From Flavobacterium psychrophilum (lineage in GTDB: Bacteria; Bacteroidota; Bacteroidia; Flavobacteriales; Flavobacteriaceae): a stretch of DNA of 11,569 nt. The notes under the pieces are model-generated. The model worked only from the letters and a program-made list of their open reading frames with translations, ran no database searches and was not told where the DNA came from. Below, in pieces: positions 1 to 7,136 of the stretch. The stretch covers positions 1 through 11,569 of the forward strand of contig QFQM01000138.1 of assembly GCA_003243255.1 (NCBI GenBank). Direction: 5' to 3'. How positions within the stretch are numbered: the first letter of the stretch is position 1; each line of letters opens with the position of its first letter. The position numbers and the translations under genes were made by a program.

Positions 1-70
1 GCCCCGATTTTGTCACAAACTTTTAAATATTTTATATATTTTGGATTAGCGTTTAATAAAACACTTTAGA

Positions 71-378
71 GAATGGAATGTTGAGGTCGCATTTGGAAAT
101 TTTACCCGATTAGCGCGTACAGAATTTCAGCCGGCTCACCCCGATGGACGTATTTTAGTGGCTGAACTGGGAGAAAAGCAATTTCTTATCTGAGGATACC
201 GTTGCAGGGCATTGTTTCAGCCTTCATCAGGTAGAGATTTAGATTGGCATTACCTGAAAGTAGAAGAAGGACATTATGAAAATGGTGTTTTTATAACTGA
301 ACGTCTTCTCAATGGCGATCAGACGGATTGGGGCTCATTTTTGATGAGTCTAAAGTGTTACGTGTAACTCTTTTATAG
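71..378 (+). pseudogene. Decayed C-terminal fragment resembling a DUF5597 / GH35-42-like beta-galactosidase
   Basis: There is no intact frame here, but a continuous protein-like reading can be followed on the plus strand. It starts with EWNVEVAFGNFTRL (from 71), runs through GRILVAELGEKQFLI to an in-frame TGA at 191-193, resumes in the same frame with GYRCRALFQPSSGRDLDW, HYLKVEEGHYENG and ERLLNGDQTDWG, then needs a one-base shift near 334 to continue LIFDESKVLRVTLL and stop at TAG 376-378. The pattern L-G-E-x-x-F-L-I, then x-L-K-V-E-E-G, then R-L-x-N-G-D-Q-T-D-x-G, then V-L-R-V-T-L resembles, from memory, the C-terminal DUF5597 module of bacterial glycoside hydrolases related to beta-galactosidases. 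Two separate lesions and no catalytic domain in view mark it as a remnant. Whether more of the gene lies left of the window is unknown; positions 1-70 show no readable continuation. It converges on the next gene. Confidence 0.65.
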
Positions 379-474
379 AGCAATACTTATTCATAGTCAT
401 GTCACTTTCACAGCACAGGTAGCTACATTATTGTTAAAGTACAACGTCATCGAAAAATAATAATGTTTTGAACC

Positions 475-2754
475 CTATCTGATCATAGAAAAATGGGCTC
501 TGTAGCTTGTTCCATCCCGGCGCTCAATAATGAACCAGTAGTCGGTAGCCGGTAGGAGATTTCCGTTGTAGTTACCATCCCAACCAGCACTTTGGCTATC
601 AAAGGAACTAACGATTTTACCATAACGATCTGAGATGTTTATGGTCGAACCTGTTTCGAACCAGAAATTGGGTATTCTCCATGTATCATTTATCCCGTCT
701 CCATTAGGAGTAAAAAACTTAGGGTACATCAATAGCACAATTTCACGACTGTCTGTGCCACATCCGTTTCGGTCACGGGCCGATACATTATATATGCCGT
801 TTTCCAAACCATCAAACCGTGGGCTGTCCTGATAGGTAGTCCCGTCTATGGAATATTCATAATTACCATTACCGGAAACCAAAACCATTATGCTATTTTG
901 GTCAATTGTCCATTCTGTGGTATTGATATGTCTTATTACAGGAGATTCCGATTCAGAGACCGTTATAGTTTTCGAATTCTCGCACGACACACCATTTACA
1001 GTTTGACCTACACTTAGACTAAATGTACCTGCGGAATCAACAATAATAGACGGGCTATTTTCTCCGGTTGACCAGTGGTAAGTATCAAATCCTTCAGGAG
1101 CCTCAAGTATTATTGTACTTCCTTTACACAGGAAGAAATCGTCAGCTATAGCAATAACGGGTTTTGGATTAACAATAAGATTGAAGGATGTTATGGCGTA
1201 ACATTCCGAGTTTATGGCTTCCATCCTGGCAAAAATAGTTTGGGGATTGCTGGTGTTAGTGAAATTTTCATCAATGCTGTAAGAACCTGTTTCCGCATCT
1301 TCGAAGGAGATATGGTAAGTTATAAGATAATTGTCAGGTTCCTGACTGCCAACAATTACGCTATTTTGTGTTGTAAGGTTAAAAAGAGCTGTGCCATTGC
1401 CTGTCTCATCGCAAAGCACTATATCAGCAGGTTGGGTGGCTTGCGGATTGGTAGACACAAAAATAGTTGACTGGACTGTTTTGACTACTCCCAGTTTATG
1501 GGCAGTAAGTTTGACATGGTATGAACCGGCCTGTTGGTAAGCATGTGAGGGATTGTGTTGGTTCGATGTGTTTCCGTCTCCAAATTCCCAAAATACGGTA
1601 TCAAACTGCCCAGCAGGCTGACTTATTGCGAATATAACCGATTCTCCTATGCATGCCTGCTTATCGGAATTAATCCTGAAAATAGGAGAAAGGATGGTGT
1701 TGGGAAGTCCATTAGTGCTTAGTGGCGATGGGGTATTGCCGGTTAGTAAACTGAGCGCAATTGGCTGAAAATTACATCCGATGCCCAATACATCCGGATT
1801 GTGAATTACACTAATATAGTTTTGATGATGCCGGGCAACATAAATTTTGTCGTCAGGGCCACGCTGGAGTGCAGCTAATCTAACATTGATGTTAGTATCG
1901 ATCACCAATTCTGACGCATCTATATCTGTTACCAGTAGATTATATTGCAGTAAACTGTCCGGTCTGGTGGCATACAGCACGTTTCCCGACGCAGAAAATT
2001 CGATACCATAACATCCTGGTGAGTGCAATAATATAGGATTTGTTATAAGTCCGGTTGCATTATCAAAGTCAAAGATATGTAGTCCATTTTGTCCATTTAT
2101 CCTGCTAAGCGCCAGTTTGGAGCCGTCCGGAGATATTTTCATTGCACTTTGGCCTATGGCGTCGAGTAGAGGCACCGATGGGCTGGTAACAGGATTTGAC
2201 GATACTCCTGAAGAACTTACCAGGTAAGCCGAGAAGAAATTGTTCCCAACTCCATGTACCACTACCCAAATATCTTCCCCATTACTATGCCAGGTGGCAT
2301 TCATAGCTTCGGCAACAGGGGTCTGGATCAAAATATTCTTATCTGTTACTGAACCCAAACCTGCGTTTGCTGCCATATCTACCTCTGAGTAACGAAAGCC
2401 ATCAGCTTCTCCCCATGCCGTTACGGTAAACACATAGAAATGTTGCTGGCTGCCGGGTTTTGGAATGATTAAAGCAGACTGTGCAGCAGAATGATGCCCC
2501 ATTAGATCCTGTCCGTTTTCCATTACCTGATGGTCCTTGTTCCAAATAAATCTACCATCGGTGTAAAACAAGAGGTTCCCTTCATTATCTGCTATTGATG
2601 CTGTACCTTCCGAGGTATTAGTCTGTCCACCAGACAGGGCGGTTGGGGTACCACTGTTGAAGTCAATCCCGGCACGTGAACCAAAATACCATATATTATG
2701 TTCTTGTGCACCAACGTACAAGGTGAAAAAGAGTAGCGTAAGGGTTATTCTCAT
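475..2754 (-). CDS. Secreted PKD-domain protein with T9SS type B sorting domain
   Basis: This encodes 759 residues starting at ATG 2754. Residues 1-16 (MRITLTLLFFTLYVGA, cleavage probably after GA, before QEHN) form a signal peptide. Residues about 20-350 contain repeated beta-strand stretches such as LLFYTDGRFIWN, MKISPDGSKLALS and IEFSASGNVLYATR, which suggest a WD40-like beta-propeller. A PKD domain sits at about 360-434 with the diagnostic WEFGDGNTSNQHNPSHAY. Residues about 435-670 look like further Ig/PKD-like or SprB-type repeat modules. The C-terminus (about 677-759) is a T9SS type B (CHU_C / gliding-type) sorting domain: FFTPNGDGINDTW at 680-692, then ISDRYGK and GWDGNYNG. Such proteins cross the outer membrane through the type IX system and are released or retained on the surface. 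The ligand is unknown. No SprF-like partner is next to it. It appears to be transcribed alone, after a hairpin that separates it from the epimerase-like gene. Confidence 0.93.
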   Translation of the reverse strand: MRITLTLLFFTLYVGAQEHNIWYFGSRAGIDFNSGTPTALSGGQTNTSEGTASIADNEGNLLFYTDGRFIWNKDHQVMENGQDLMGHHSAAQSALIIPKPGSQQHFYVFTVTAWGEADGFRYSEVDMAANAGLGSVTDKNILIQTPVAEAMNATWHSNGEDIWVVVHGVGNNFFSAYLVSSSGVSSNPVTSPSVPLLDAIGQSAMKISPDGSKLALSRINGQNGLHIFDFDNATGLITNPILLHSPGCYGIEFSASGNVLYATRPDSLLQYNLLVTDIDASELVIDTNINVRLAALQRGPDDKIYVARHHQNYISVIHNPDVLGIGCNFQPIALSLLTGNTPSPLSTNGLPNTILSPIFRINSDKQACIGESVIFAISQPAGQFDTVFWEFGDGNTSNQHNPSHAYQQAGSYHVKLTAHKLGVVKTVQSTIFVSTNPQATQPADIVLCDETGNGTALFNLTTQNSVIVGSQEPDNYLITYHISFEDAETGSYSIDENFTNTSNPQTIFARMEAINSECYAITSFNLIVNPKPVIAIADDFFLCKGSTIILEAPEGFDTYHWSTGENSPSIIVDSAGTFSLSVGQTVNGVSCENSKTITVSESESPVIRHINTTEWTIDQNSIMVLVSGNGNYEYSIDGTTYQDSPRFDGLENGIYNVSARDRNGCGTDSREIVLLMYPKFFTPNGDGINDTWRIPNFWFETGSTINISDRYGKIVSSFDSQSAGWDGNYNGNLLPATDYWFIIERRDGTSYRAHFSMIR

Positions 2755-2920
2755 AGCAAAGGTTTTATTATTGTAAAACTATATCCTCTACTAAAAATCT
2801 TGCTTATGAAAATACCGATAATACTTATAATTTTAAATGTCTTAATTCGTAGTAGCGCCCAATTTTTAAGAAATTGAAAATTTGTAATCCTATTTATGGT
2901 ATCCTCTTTTAGTTTATTAT

Positions 2921-2961
2921 CCTGGCAGGCAAATTTCATTTAAATCCATATGCCTGCCAGG
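2921..2961 (-). terminator. Perfect 11-bp inverted repeat, probable transcript end of the epimerase-like gene
   Basis: CCTGGCAGGCA (2921-2931) is matched perfectly by TGCCTGCCAGG (2951-2961) around a 19-base AT-rich loop. It begins 13 bases past the stop of the minus-strand epimerase-like gene and is the only GC-rich patch in the spacer. On the minus strand it is not followed by a run of T, so it is not a textbook rho-independent terminator. It could stop transcription, protect the 3' end, or be a protein-binding site. Confidence 0.5.
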
Positions 2962-2973
2962 GATAAAGGTAAT

Positions 2974-3804
2974 TTATAGAAGATTTTCCTCTTTGGCTTG
3001 ATGAACGGTCCTGATCACTGGCTGAAATCCAAGATTACGTGCAAGAGTAGTATCTGTATGAAGATACCAAGGATTTTGTAAAGGTTCAGATGACGATTCC
3101 ATTGCATTTCCAGTAATTTGAAGCAATTCATATATTGATAATGGGGCATCGTCTGTTATGTTACAGATACGATTATCTATTGCTCCCTCAAGGGCCAGTT
3201 CCATAGCAGTTGCAATATCTATGTGGTGTATTGTGCTTATTTTCATTGCCGGATGCCATTTGGCGGCAGACACATGCTTCGGAAGTATCTCAAGATGACC
3301 GTCTTGGTCACCATATACAAAAGGGAAACGTAAGATTGTCCAGTTAAGACCGCTTTCCATCAACTCTTTTTCTGCGGCAATTTTGCTGGCAGGGTAAGGA
3401 TGGTCAGCGTTTGTGCTGTCAGTCTCTCGTCCGGGATGCGGATTATTAGCATTATATACATGTGAAGTACTGGCGAAAATGAAACGCGCATCAGGCGCAA
3501 ATTCCTTGGCTGCTGTAATCAGATTTTGTGTGCCTTCTAAATTCGTTTTCCAAATCAGGTCCGTGTCCTGAGAACGAAATACCGCTGCCAGGTGAATGAT
3601 TGCCGTAACGCCTTCAAGCGCATTTGCTAAAGAACCAGTATCCAGGATGTCACCTTTAACCGTGTTTATATCCGGGGAAATCGTTCGACCTTCTCTTAAT
3701 AGTGCTACACATTCGTAACCTGCCTGTGACAGCCTGGGAAGCAAACGTGTTCCTATCAATCCTGTTGCTCCTGTTACTAGTATTTTTTCTGCTTTTTTGT
3801 CCAT
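2974..3804 (-). CDS. NAD(P)-dependent epimerase/dehydratase-like protein (extended SDR)
   Basis: This encodes 276 residues from ATG 3804. The Rossmann-fold nucleotide loop is VTGATGLIG at residues 10-18, followed by GDILD (51-55), HLAAVF (71-76) and the serine strand FASTSHVY (110-117). The catalytic pair is Y137 and K141 in YPASK. After it comes LRFPFVYGDQDG (158-169), usual for extended SDRs of the NAD-dependent epimerase/dehydratase family. The length is slightly short for the family (about 300). It probably acts in the cytoplasm as an oxidoreductase or epimerase on a sugar nucleotide or small ketone/aldehyde; the substrate cannot be told. It lies 72 bases downstream of an AraC-type regulator on the same strand. 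It has its own promoter candidate in that spacer, with tandem repeats that fit AraC control. Confidence 0.9.
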   Translation of the reverse strand: MDKKAEKILVTGATGLIGTRLLPRLSQAGYECVALLREGRTISPDINTVKGDILDTGSLANALEGVTAIIHLAAVFRSQDTDLIWKTNLEGTQNLITAAKEFAPDARFIFASTSHVYNANNPHPGRETDSTNADHPYPASKIAAEKELMESGLNWTILRFPFVYGDQDGHLEILPKHVSAAKWHPAMKISTIHHIDIATAMELALEGAIDNRICNITDDAPLSIYELLQITGNAMESSSEPLQNPWYLHTDTTLARNLGFQPVIRTVHQAKEENLL

Positions 3805-3827
3805 AATATATTAAGTTTTATTATGAA

Positions 3828-3886
3828 CAAAGTTCCTGACTTTTGTAGTATTCAAGCTGGACAAACACCGTATAAATCAGGACAAA
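3828..3886 (-). promoter_or_regulatory. Promoter and tandem 21-bp-spaced operator of the epimerase-like gene
   Basis: Read on the minus strand, TTTGTCC occurs at 3886-3880 and again at 3865-3859, start to start 21 bases. The distal copy includes the last codons of the AraC gene. A TTG at 3855-3853 then lies 17 bases before GAACTTTG (3835-3828), which matches the Bacteroidota -7 element TAnnTTTG except at the first base. The start codon follows 23 bases later. The repeat pair sits immediately upstream of the -33 position, the usual place for an AraC-type activator. The layout matches the two other oxidoreductase promoters in this window. Confidence 0.55.
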
Positions 3887-4737
3887 TCCTTAAAGAAGGC
3901 GGCTATGGTTTTACCTGTAGTTTTCCTGAACAGGCGTGAGAAATAATCAGGATCATTGAAACCCAGTTCATAGGCCAGTTCCTTAACCGTAGTATGTTGA
4001 TTATAATAGATGCGACGTCTGGCTTCCAATATCAGCCGTTTTGTTATAAACTCTTTTGGGGAAAGACCAGAGTATTGCTTTACGATTTGGTATAGACTAT
4101 CAGTACTTATAGCGAGCTCTTCCGCTATTTTTACTACAGTGGGATGGTTTACAAGATTATTCTCTACAAAGATTTTAAACCCAATAAATTTTTCCAACCT
4201 CTCATTTGAGGGTTTTTTGCCCGAAGTAAAATAAGCAGCATTTATTTCTGTCAGCAAACTGTGCAAATAGGCCAGTATTAGTTCTTGATCGCCGTCGGGC
4301 GTTTGTAAGAGGTTTAAAAGGATATTAAAAATTTCTTCCAGGCGAAGTGCAGCGTCTGGAAGGAAACTTATTTTTTGTTGGTTTAACGGATTAATAAGAA
4401 AAGGGTATACCTTGGGTAACCGTGCGAGGCATTCGTGGTTAAATCCTAGTTTGTAATAATTCTTTCCGTGCATTGTCTCCGGAAATTCCCTTATCTGCCC
4501 CGGAGTGGAGAACAGCATTTCGTGCCTCCCCACACTAAAATTTTCAGTATCTATTCCGTGTTGAGTTGCTCCTTCAAGAACAAATAGAAAGAAGTAGTAG
4601 GGGAGCCTTTGGTATTGTCCATATTTTTTAGCCGCTTGTTCTGTAAGGTGACCAAAATCGGGCGTAACAATACGGAGAGGCAATATGCTGTTTTGGCTAA
4701 AATCGTCTGGCAGCTCATTGCTATTAAGCAATTCCAT
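3877..4737 (-). CDS. AraC/XylS-family transcriptional regulator (proximal to epimerase gene)
   Basis: This encodes 286 residues. Residues about 20-170 form a cupin-like sensor region (PYYFFLFVLEGATQHGI, then MLFSTPGQIREFPE) that would bind a small effector or mediate dimerisation. Residues about 195-284 form the double helix-turn-helix DNA-binding domain. The first HTH is VVKIAEELAISTDSLYQIVK, with the usual SGLSPKEFITKRLILEARR linker helix. The second HTH is VKELAYELGFNDPDYFSRLF, the family signature. Length is typical for one-component AraC regulators. It lies 59 bases downstream of a second AraC gene and 72 bases upstream of the epimerase-like gene, all on the same strand. By position it is the best candidate for the activator that binds the TTTGTCC repeats just past its own stop codon. 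That link is inferred; the effector is unknown. Confidence 0.93.
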   Translation of the reverse strand: MELLNSNELPDDFSQNSILPLRIVTPDFGHLTEQAAKKYGQYQRLPYYFFLFVLEGATQHGIDTENFSVGRHEMLFSTPGQIREFPETMHGKNYYKLGFNHECLARLPKVYPFLINPLNQQKISFLPDAALRLEEIFNILLNLLQTPDGDQELILAYLHSLLTEINAAYFTSGKKPSNERLEKFIGFKIFVENNLVNHPTVVKIAEELAISTDSLYQIVKQYSGLSPKEFITKRLILEARRRIYYNQHTTVKELAYELGFNDPDYFSRLFRKTTGKTIAAFFKDLS

Positions 4738-4774
4738 AATTTATTGTTTGCTATAAAATTAAAGCTTTTGGCAT

Positions 4775-4782
4775 CAAAAATA
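4775..4782 (-). promoter_or_regulatory. Candidate -7 element upstream of the proximal AraC gene
   Basis: On the minus strand this reads TATTTTTG, a full match to TAnnTTTG, 37 bases before the start codon at 4737. No TTG is found 17-23 bases further upstream, so the site is weak or depends on an activator. It overlaps a near-palindrome, TTTTG-GCAT-CAAAA, at 4767-4779. Confidence 0.3.
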
Positions 4783-4796
4783 TGAAGTGTGGTAAT

Positions 4797-5702
4797 TTAA
4801 TTAAAGGATTTTCGAAATTCTAAAGGGGAAAGTTGTGTTTTACTTTTGAAAAACTTGCTGAACGATTGTGAATGTTCAAAGCCAAGGTCGAAGGCAATTT
4901 CACTCACGGACAGATCGGAGATTGATAATTTTTCTTTTGCTTTTTCAAGTAACTTAACATGAATATGCTGCTGTGCAGTCAGTCCTGTGAGTTGTTTGAG
5001 GACACTACTTAAGTATTTGGGCGAAATATTGAGGTTTTCAGCCATATAATCAACAGTCGGCAATCCTTTTATAACCTGCTCTTCATTGTTAAAAAAATTA
5101 GCCAGTAATTCTTCGACACGATTGAGTATTTTATGATTGGTGATTTTTCGGGTGATGAACTGGCGCTGATAAAAACGTTCGGCGTAGTTTAAAAGGGCTT
5201 CTATGTGCGAAATGATAATATCCTGACTGAATTTGTCAATGTTAGAATGATATTCATCCTGTATATTCTTTATTATGCCATTGATGGTTTTTTCTTCCTT
5301 GTCAGAAAGAAATAATGCTTCGTTCGCTGAATAGCTAAAGAATTCATATTGCTTGATCTTTTTTGCAAGAGGGGTATTCCAAAGAAAGTCAGGGTGTATA
5401 AATAGCATCCAGCCTTCGAGATTTGCAGGTGTACCATTTTCTTCTCCACGCAGAATTTGACCTGGTGAGAAAAAAGCCATCAGACCCTCATCAAAATCAT
5501 ATATCTGCTGTCCATAAAGAAGCTTGTCACAGCCTCTTTTCATTGATATCACATACAAATCAAATGTGACGCTATTAATATCCGAATCCGGTTTTTGTGC
5601 AAGGTCAATGATGCCAACAAGTGGATGGTAGGGCTTAGGAAGTTCCATAAGCCGATGGATCTCAGTTATGGATTTTATATGATACGGTCTTGGATTTGTC
5701 AT
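4797..5702 (-). CDS. AraC/XylS-family transcriptional regulator (distal)
   Basis: This encodes 301 residues from ATG 5702. Residues about 25-170 form the N-terminal effector/dimerisation region, with a cupin-like stretch LLYGQQIYDFDEGLMAFFSP and PGQILRG followed by FIHPDFLW, seen in many Bacteroidota AraC proteins. Residues about 211-300 hold the paired helix-turn-helix motifs: VDYMAENLNISPKYLSSVLK followed by LTGLTAQQHIHVKLLEKAKE, then VSEIAFDLGFEHSQSFSKFF and the closing LSPLEFRKSF. It differs clearly from the neighbouring AraC protein, so the pair is not a recent duplication. It is the first gene of the three-gene minus-strand block and has its own promoter candidate about 65 bases upstream. 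Homologues often sit beside short-chain dehydrogenase genes; here three lie within 6 kb. Target and effector are unknown. Confidence 0.93.
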   Translation of the reverse strand: MTNPRPYHIKSITEIHRLMELPKPYHPLVGIIDLAQKPDSDINSVTFDLYVISMKRGCDKLLYGQQIYDFDEGLMAFFSPGQILRGEENGTPANLEGWMLFIHPDFLWNTPLAKKIKQYEFFSYSANEALFLSDKEEKTINGIIKNIQDEYHSNIDKFSQDIIISHIEALLNYAERFYQRQFITRKITNHKILNRVEELLANFFNNEEQVIKGLPTVDYMAENLNISPKYLSSVLKQLTGLTAQQHIHVKLLEKAKEKLSISDLSVSEIAFDLGFEHSQSFSKFFKSKTQLSPLEFRKSFN

Positions 5703-5765
5703 AATGCAAGTTAGTTTAATTTTAATGGATATTTTACCTTTTAATTTATTACCGAGATTGAATTA

Positions 5766-5795
5766 CAATTTTATCATTTTAATTTTTTAAGGCAA
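5766..5795 (-). promoter_or_regulatory. Promoter candidate for the distal AraC gene
   Basis: On the minus strand TTG (5795-5793) is followed after 19 bases by TAAAATTG (5773-5766), a 7 of 8 match to TAnnTTTG. The spacing is right for a Bacteroidota promoter. It lies just downstream of the terminator-like hairpin at 5816-5845, so transcription of the AraC block could start afresh here. Confidence 0.45.
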
Positions 5796-5815
5796 TTAAA
5801 AAAATGAAGTGTAAA

Positions 5816-5845
5816 GTGCCGCCCGAAATATTTCCGGGGCGACAC
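5816..5845 (-). terminator. Strong hairpin with nearby T-run, likely terminator of the receptor/glycosyltransferase operon
   Basis: On the minus strand GTGTCGCCC pairs with GGGCGGCAC (one G-U pair), and an inner palindrome GAAATATTTC extends the stem past a two-base bulge. A run of seven T follows about 11 bases after the stem (5804-5798). It lies about 170 bases past the glycosyltransferase stop codon and before the AraC promoter candidate. It is the most GC-rich patch of the 310-base spacer 5703-6012. Confidence 0.55.
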
Positions 5846-5906
5846 TCTTACCAACCACCAATCTATTATAATTATAATTTTTGTTTCTATTTTCTATTAT
5901 ATCTTA

Positions 5907-5933
5907 AGGTATTGATCCCGAAACATAATACCT
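5907..5933. repeat. Small inverted repeat in the spacer 5703-6012
   Basis: AGGTATT (5907-5913) and AATACCT (5927-5933) can pair around a 13-base loop; flanking bases add a few imperfect pairs. It lies between the glycosyltransferase stop and the stronger hairpin at 5816-5845. It could be a secondary 3'-end structure. The rest of the spacer is AT-rich, with no convincing small gene. Confidence 0.3.
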
Positions 5934-6012
5934 AAGGCTAATACTCAATTATCAATCTCAAATCAAAACGGTCGAATACAGCTGCAAATATTTTTCAACC
6001 AATTTGATGCTT

Positions 6013-7089
6013 TTAACTTTTTCCGAACTCTTTTCGGATGTCATAGCATACGTTTAGCAGTGTCAATACTATCAGTGCGAGCATTTCATTTTTATTGACT
6101 TTATCTGTATTTATTGCAAGGCTGTGTTTGTTGTAAGGAGCATAAATTTGTTCCCTTGTTACTGAAAACAGACCAATGGTTGGTGTCCCTGTTGCGCTGG
6201 CCAGGTGCATAACTCCACCATCGGCTGAAATGAAAAGGGTGGTATTTGCAATTACTGCACCCATTTCACGGAGATCGGTACTATAAAATCTTGGTATCCT
6301 GAATCCTAATCTTGAGATATTTTCTACAGGGAGCATCTCAATAAAATTAACATCAGGAAATTCTTCCTCAAGTCTGTTGTAAAATTCCTGCCACCACAGT
6401 TCAGAATAGCATTTATTCCCGGTAGCATTGGTAAACAGGCAGATGGTAATCTTACCTTTCAGGATTATAGTATTCAGTAGTTTAGCTCCCCGGGCAAGTT
6501 CATCATCACTTAAATTTAAGCTAAGATCTGGGATAGGGTTATTGGGCTGAACAAACCCAATACGGTTTAAGTAATTTCTGAGATTATAGATAGGGTATTT
6601 TGCTATATGTTGGTAATCATCGTATTCAATGCCATATTCGGTATCAGCTTCCCCAAAAAATTTGTATCCTGACCGTGAAAGAGCAATTGAAAGTCTTCCT
6701 GAGGAAGAGTGTACATTAATATTTATAGCAAAATCATAACGGCTTATGCGGAGCAACAACCATCCACGGAAGTATTTTACGATATTGCTGAAAGGTCTTC
6801 GGGGTAATTCAATTATACGTCCTATGTTTTGATTATTCCGGAATATATGCGAGGCTGCATTCCCTCCCACAAACAGGTCAATTGTACAATTCGGGAAAGT
6901 ATCCTGAACTTCCTGTACTAGCGGTGTGATAAGCAGCATATTTCCAAGCCTGTGATTAGGCCTTGAAATCAGTATTTTTTTTACGCCTGAAGGTTCAAGG
7001 TTACGTACAATTGTAGATTTTCCAATATGCCGGGTAAGAAGCTTCATCATGTGCTTTCTGAAGGTATTTATTCTTATAGGGACTTTCAT
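6013..7089 (-). CDS. Glycosyltransferase family 9 (heptosyltransferase-like)
   Basis: This encodes 358 residues of GT-B fold. The N-terminal half carries KKILISRPNHRLGNMLLITP (37-56), the family's acceptor-side loop after the first strand, then FPNCTIDLFVGGNA (64-77). The C-terminal half carries ITICLFTNATGNKCYSELWW and the nucleotide-sugar site ISADGGVMHLASATGTPTIG (287-306), the hallmark of ADP-heptose:LPS heptosyltransferases and relatives. It would act on the cytoplasmic side of the inner membrane, adding a sugar to a lipopolysaccharide or similar glycan. The exact donor is not certain. It starts 47 bases after the TonB-dependent receptor and is the last gene of the probable five-gene operon. 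I chose the first ATG (7089); M14 and M15 are possible alternatives, since the conserved fold starts only near residue 37. Confidence 0.92.
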   Translation of the reverse strand: MKVPIRINTFRKHMMKLLTRHIGKSTIVRNLEPSGVKKILISRPNHRLGNMLLITPLVQEVQDTFPNCTIDLFVGGNAASHIFRNNQNIGRIIELPRRPFSNIVKYFRGWLLLRISRYDFAININVHSSSGRLSIALSRSGYKFFGEADTEYGIEYDDYQHIAKYPIYNLRNYLNRIGFVQPNNPIPDLSLNLSDDELARGAKLLNTIILKGKITICLFTNATGNKCYSELWWQEFYNRLEEEFPDVNFIEMLPVENISRLGFRIPRFYSTDLREMGAVIANTTLFISADGGVMHLASATGTPTIGLFSVTREQIYAPYNKHSLAINTDKVNKNEMLALIVLTLLNVCYDIRKEFGKS

Positions 7090-7136
7090 TTACTATAGGG
7101 TTAATGGGCAGTGTATCATATGGATTCCAGAAGTAT

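Noticed and set aside
425..466. Inverted repeat ACATTATT / AATAATGT after the T9SS gene
   Set aside because: It is a short AT-only stem with a 26-base loop and no T-run on the minus strand, so a terminator call is not justified.
1075..1470. Plus-strand 131-residue open frame
   Set aside because: It is antisense to the PKD/T9SS protein gene, whose domains are unambiguous.
2751..2939. 62-residue minus-strand open frame whose stop overlaps the start of the T9SS protein gene
   Set aside because: Its composition is that of translated AT-rich spacer, rich in I, K and F without a family motif, and one arm of the 11-bp inverted repeat lies across its start. The ATGA overlap alone is too weak.
5781..5804. 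AT-rich inverted repeat (TTTTTTAA / TTAAAAAA) next to the strong hairpin
   Set aside because: It is explained by low-complexity A and T runs; it may be only the T-run of the terminator and part of the promoter spacer.
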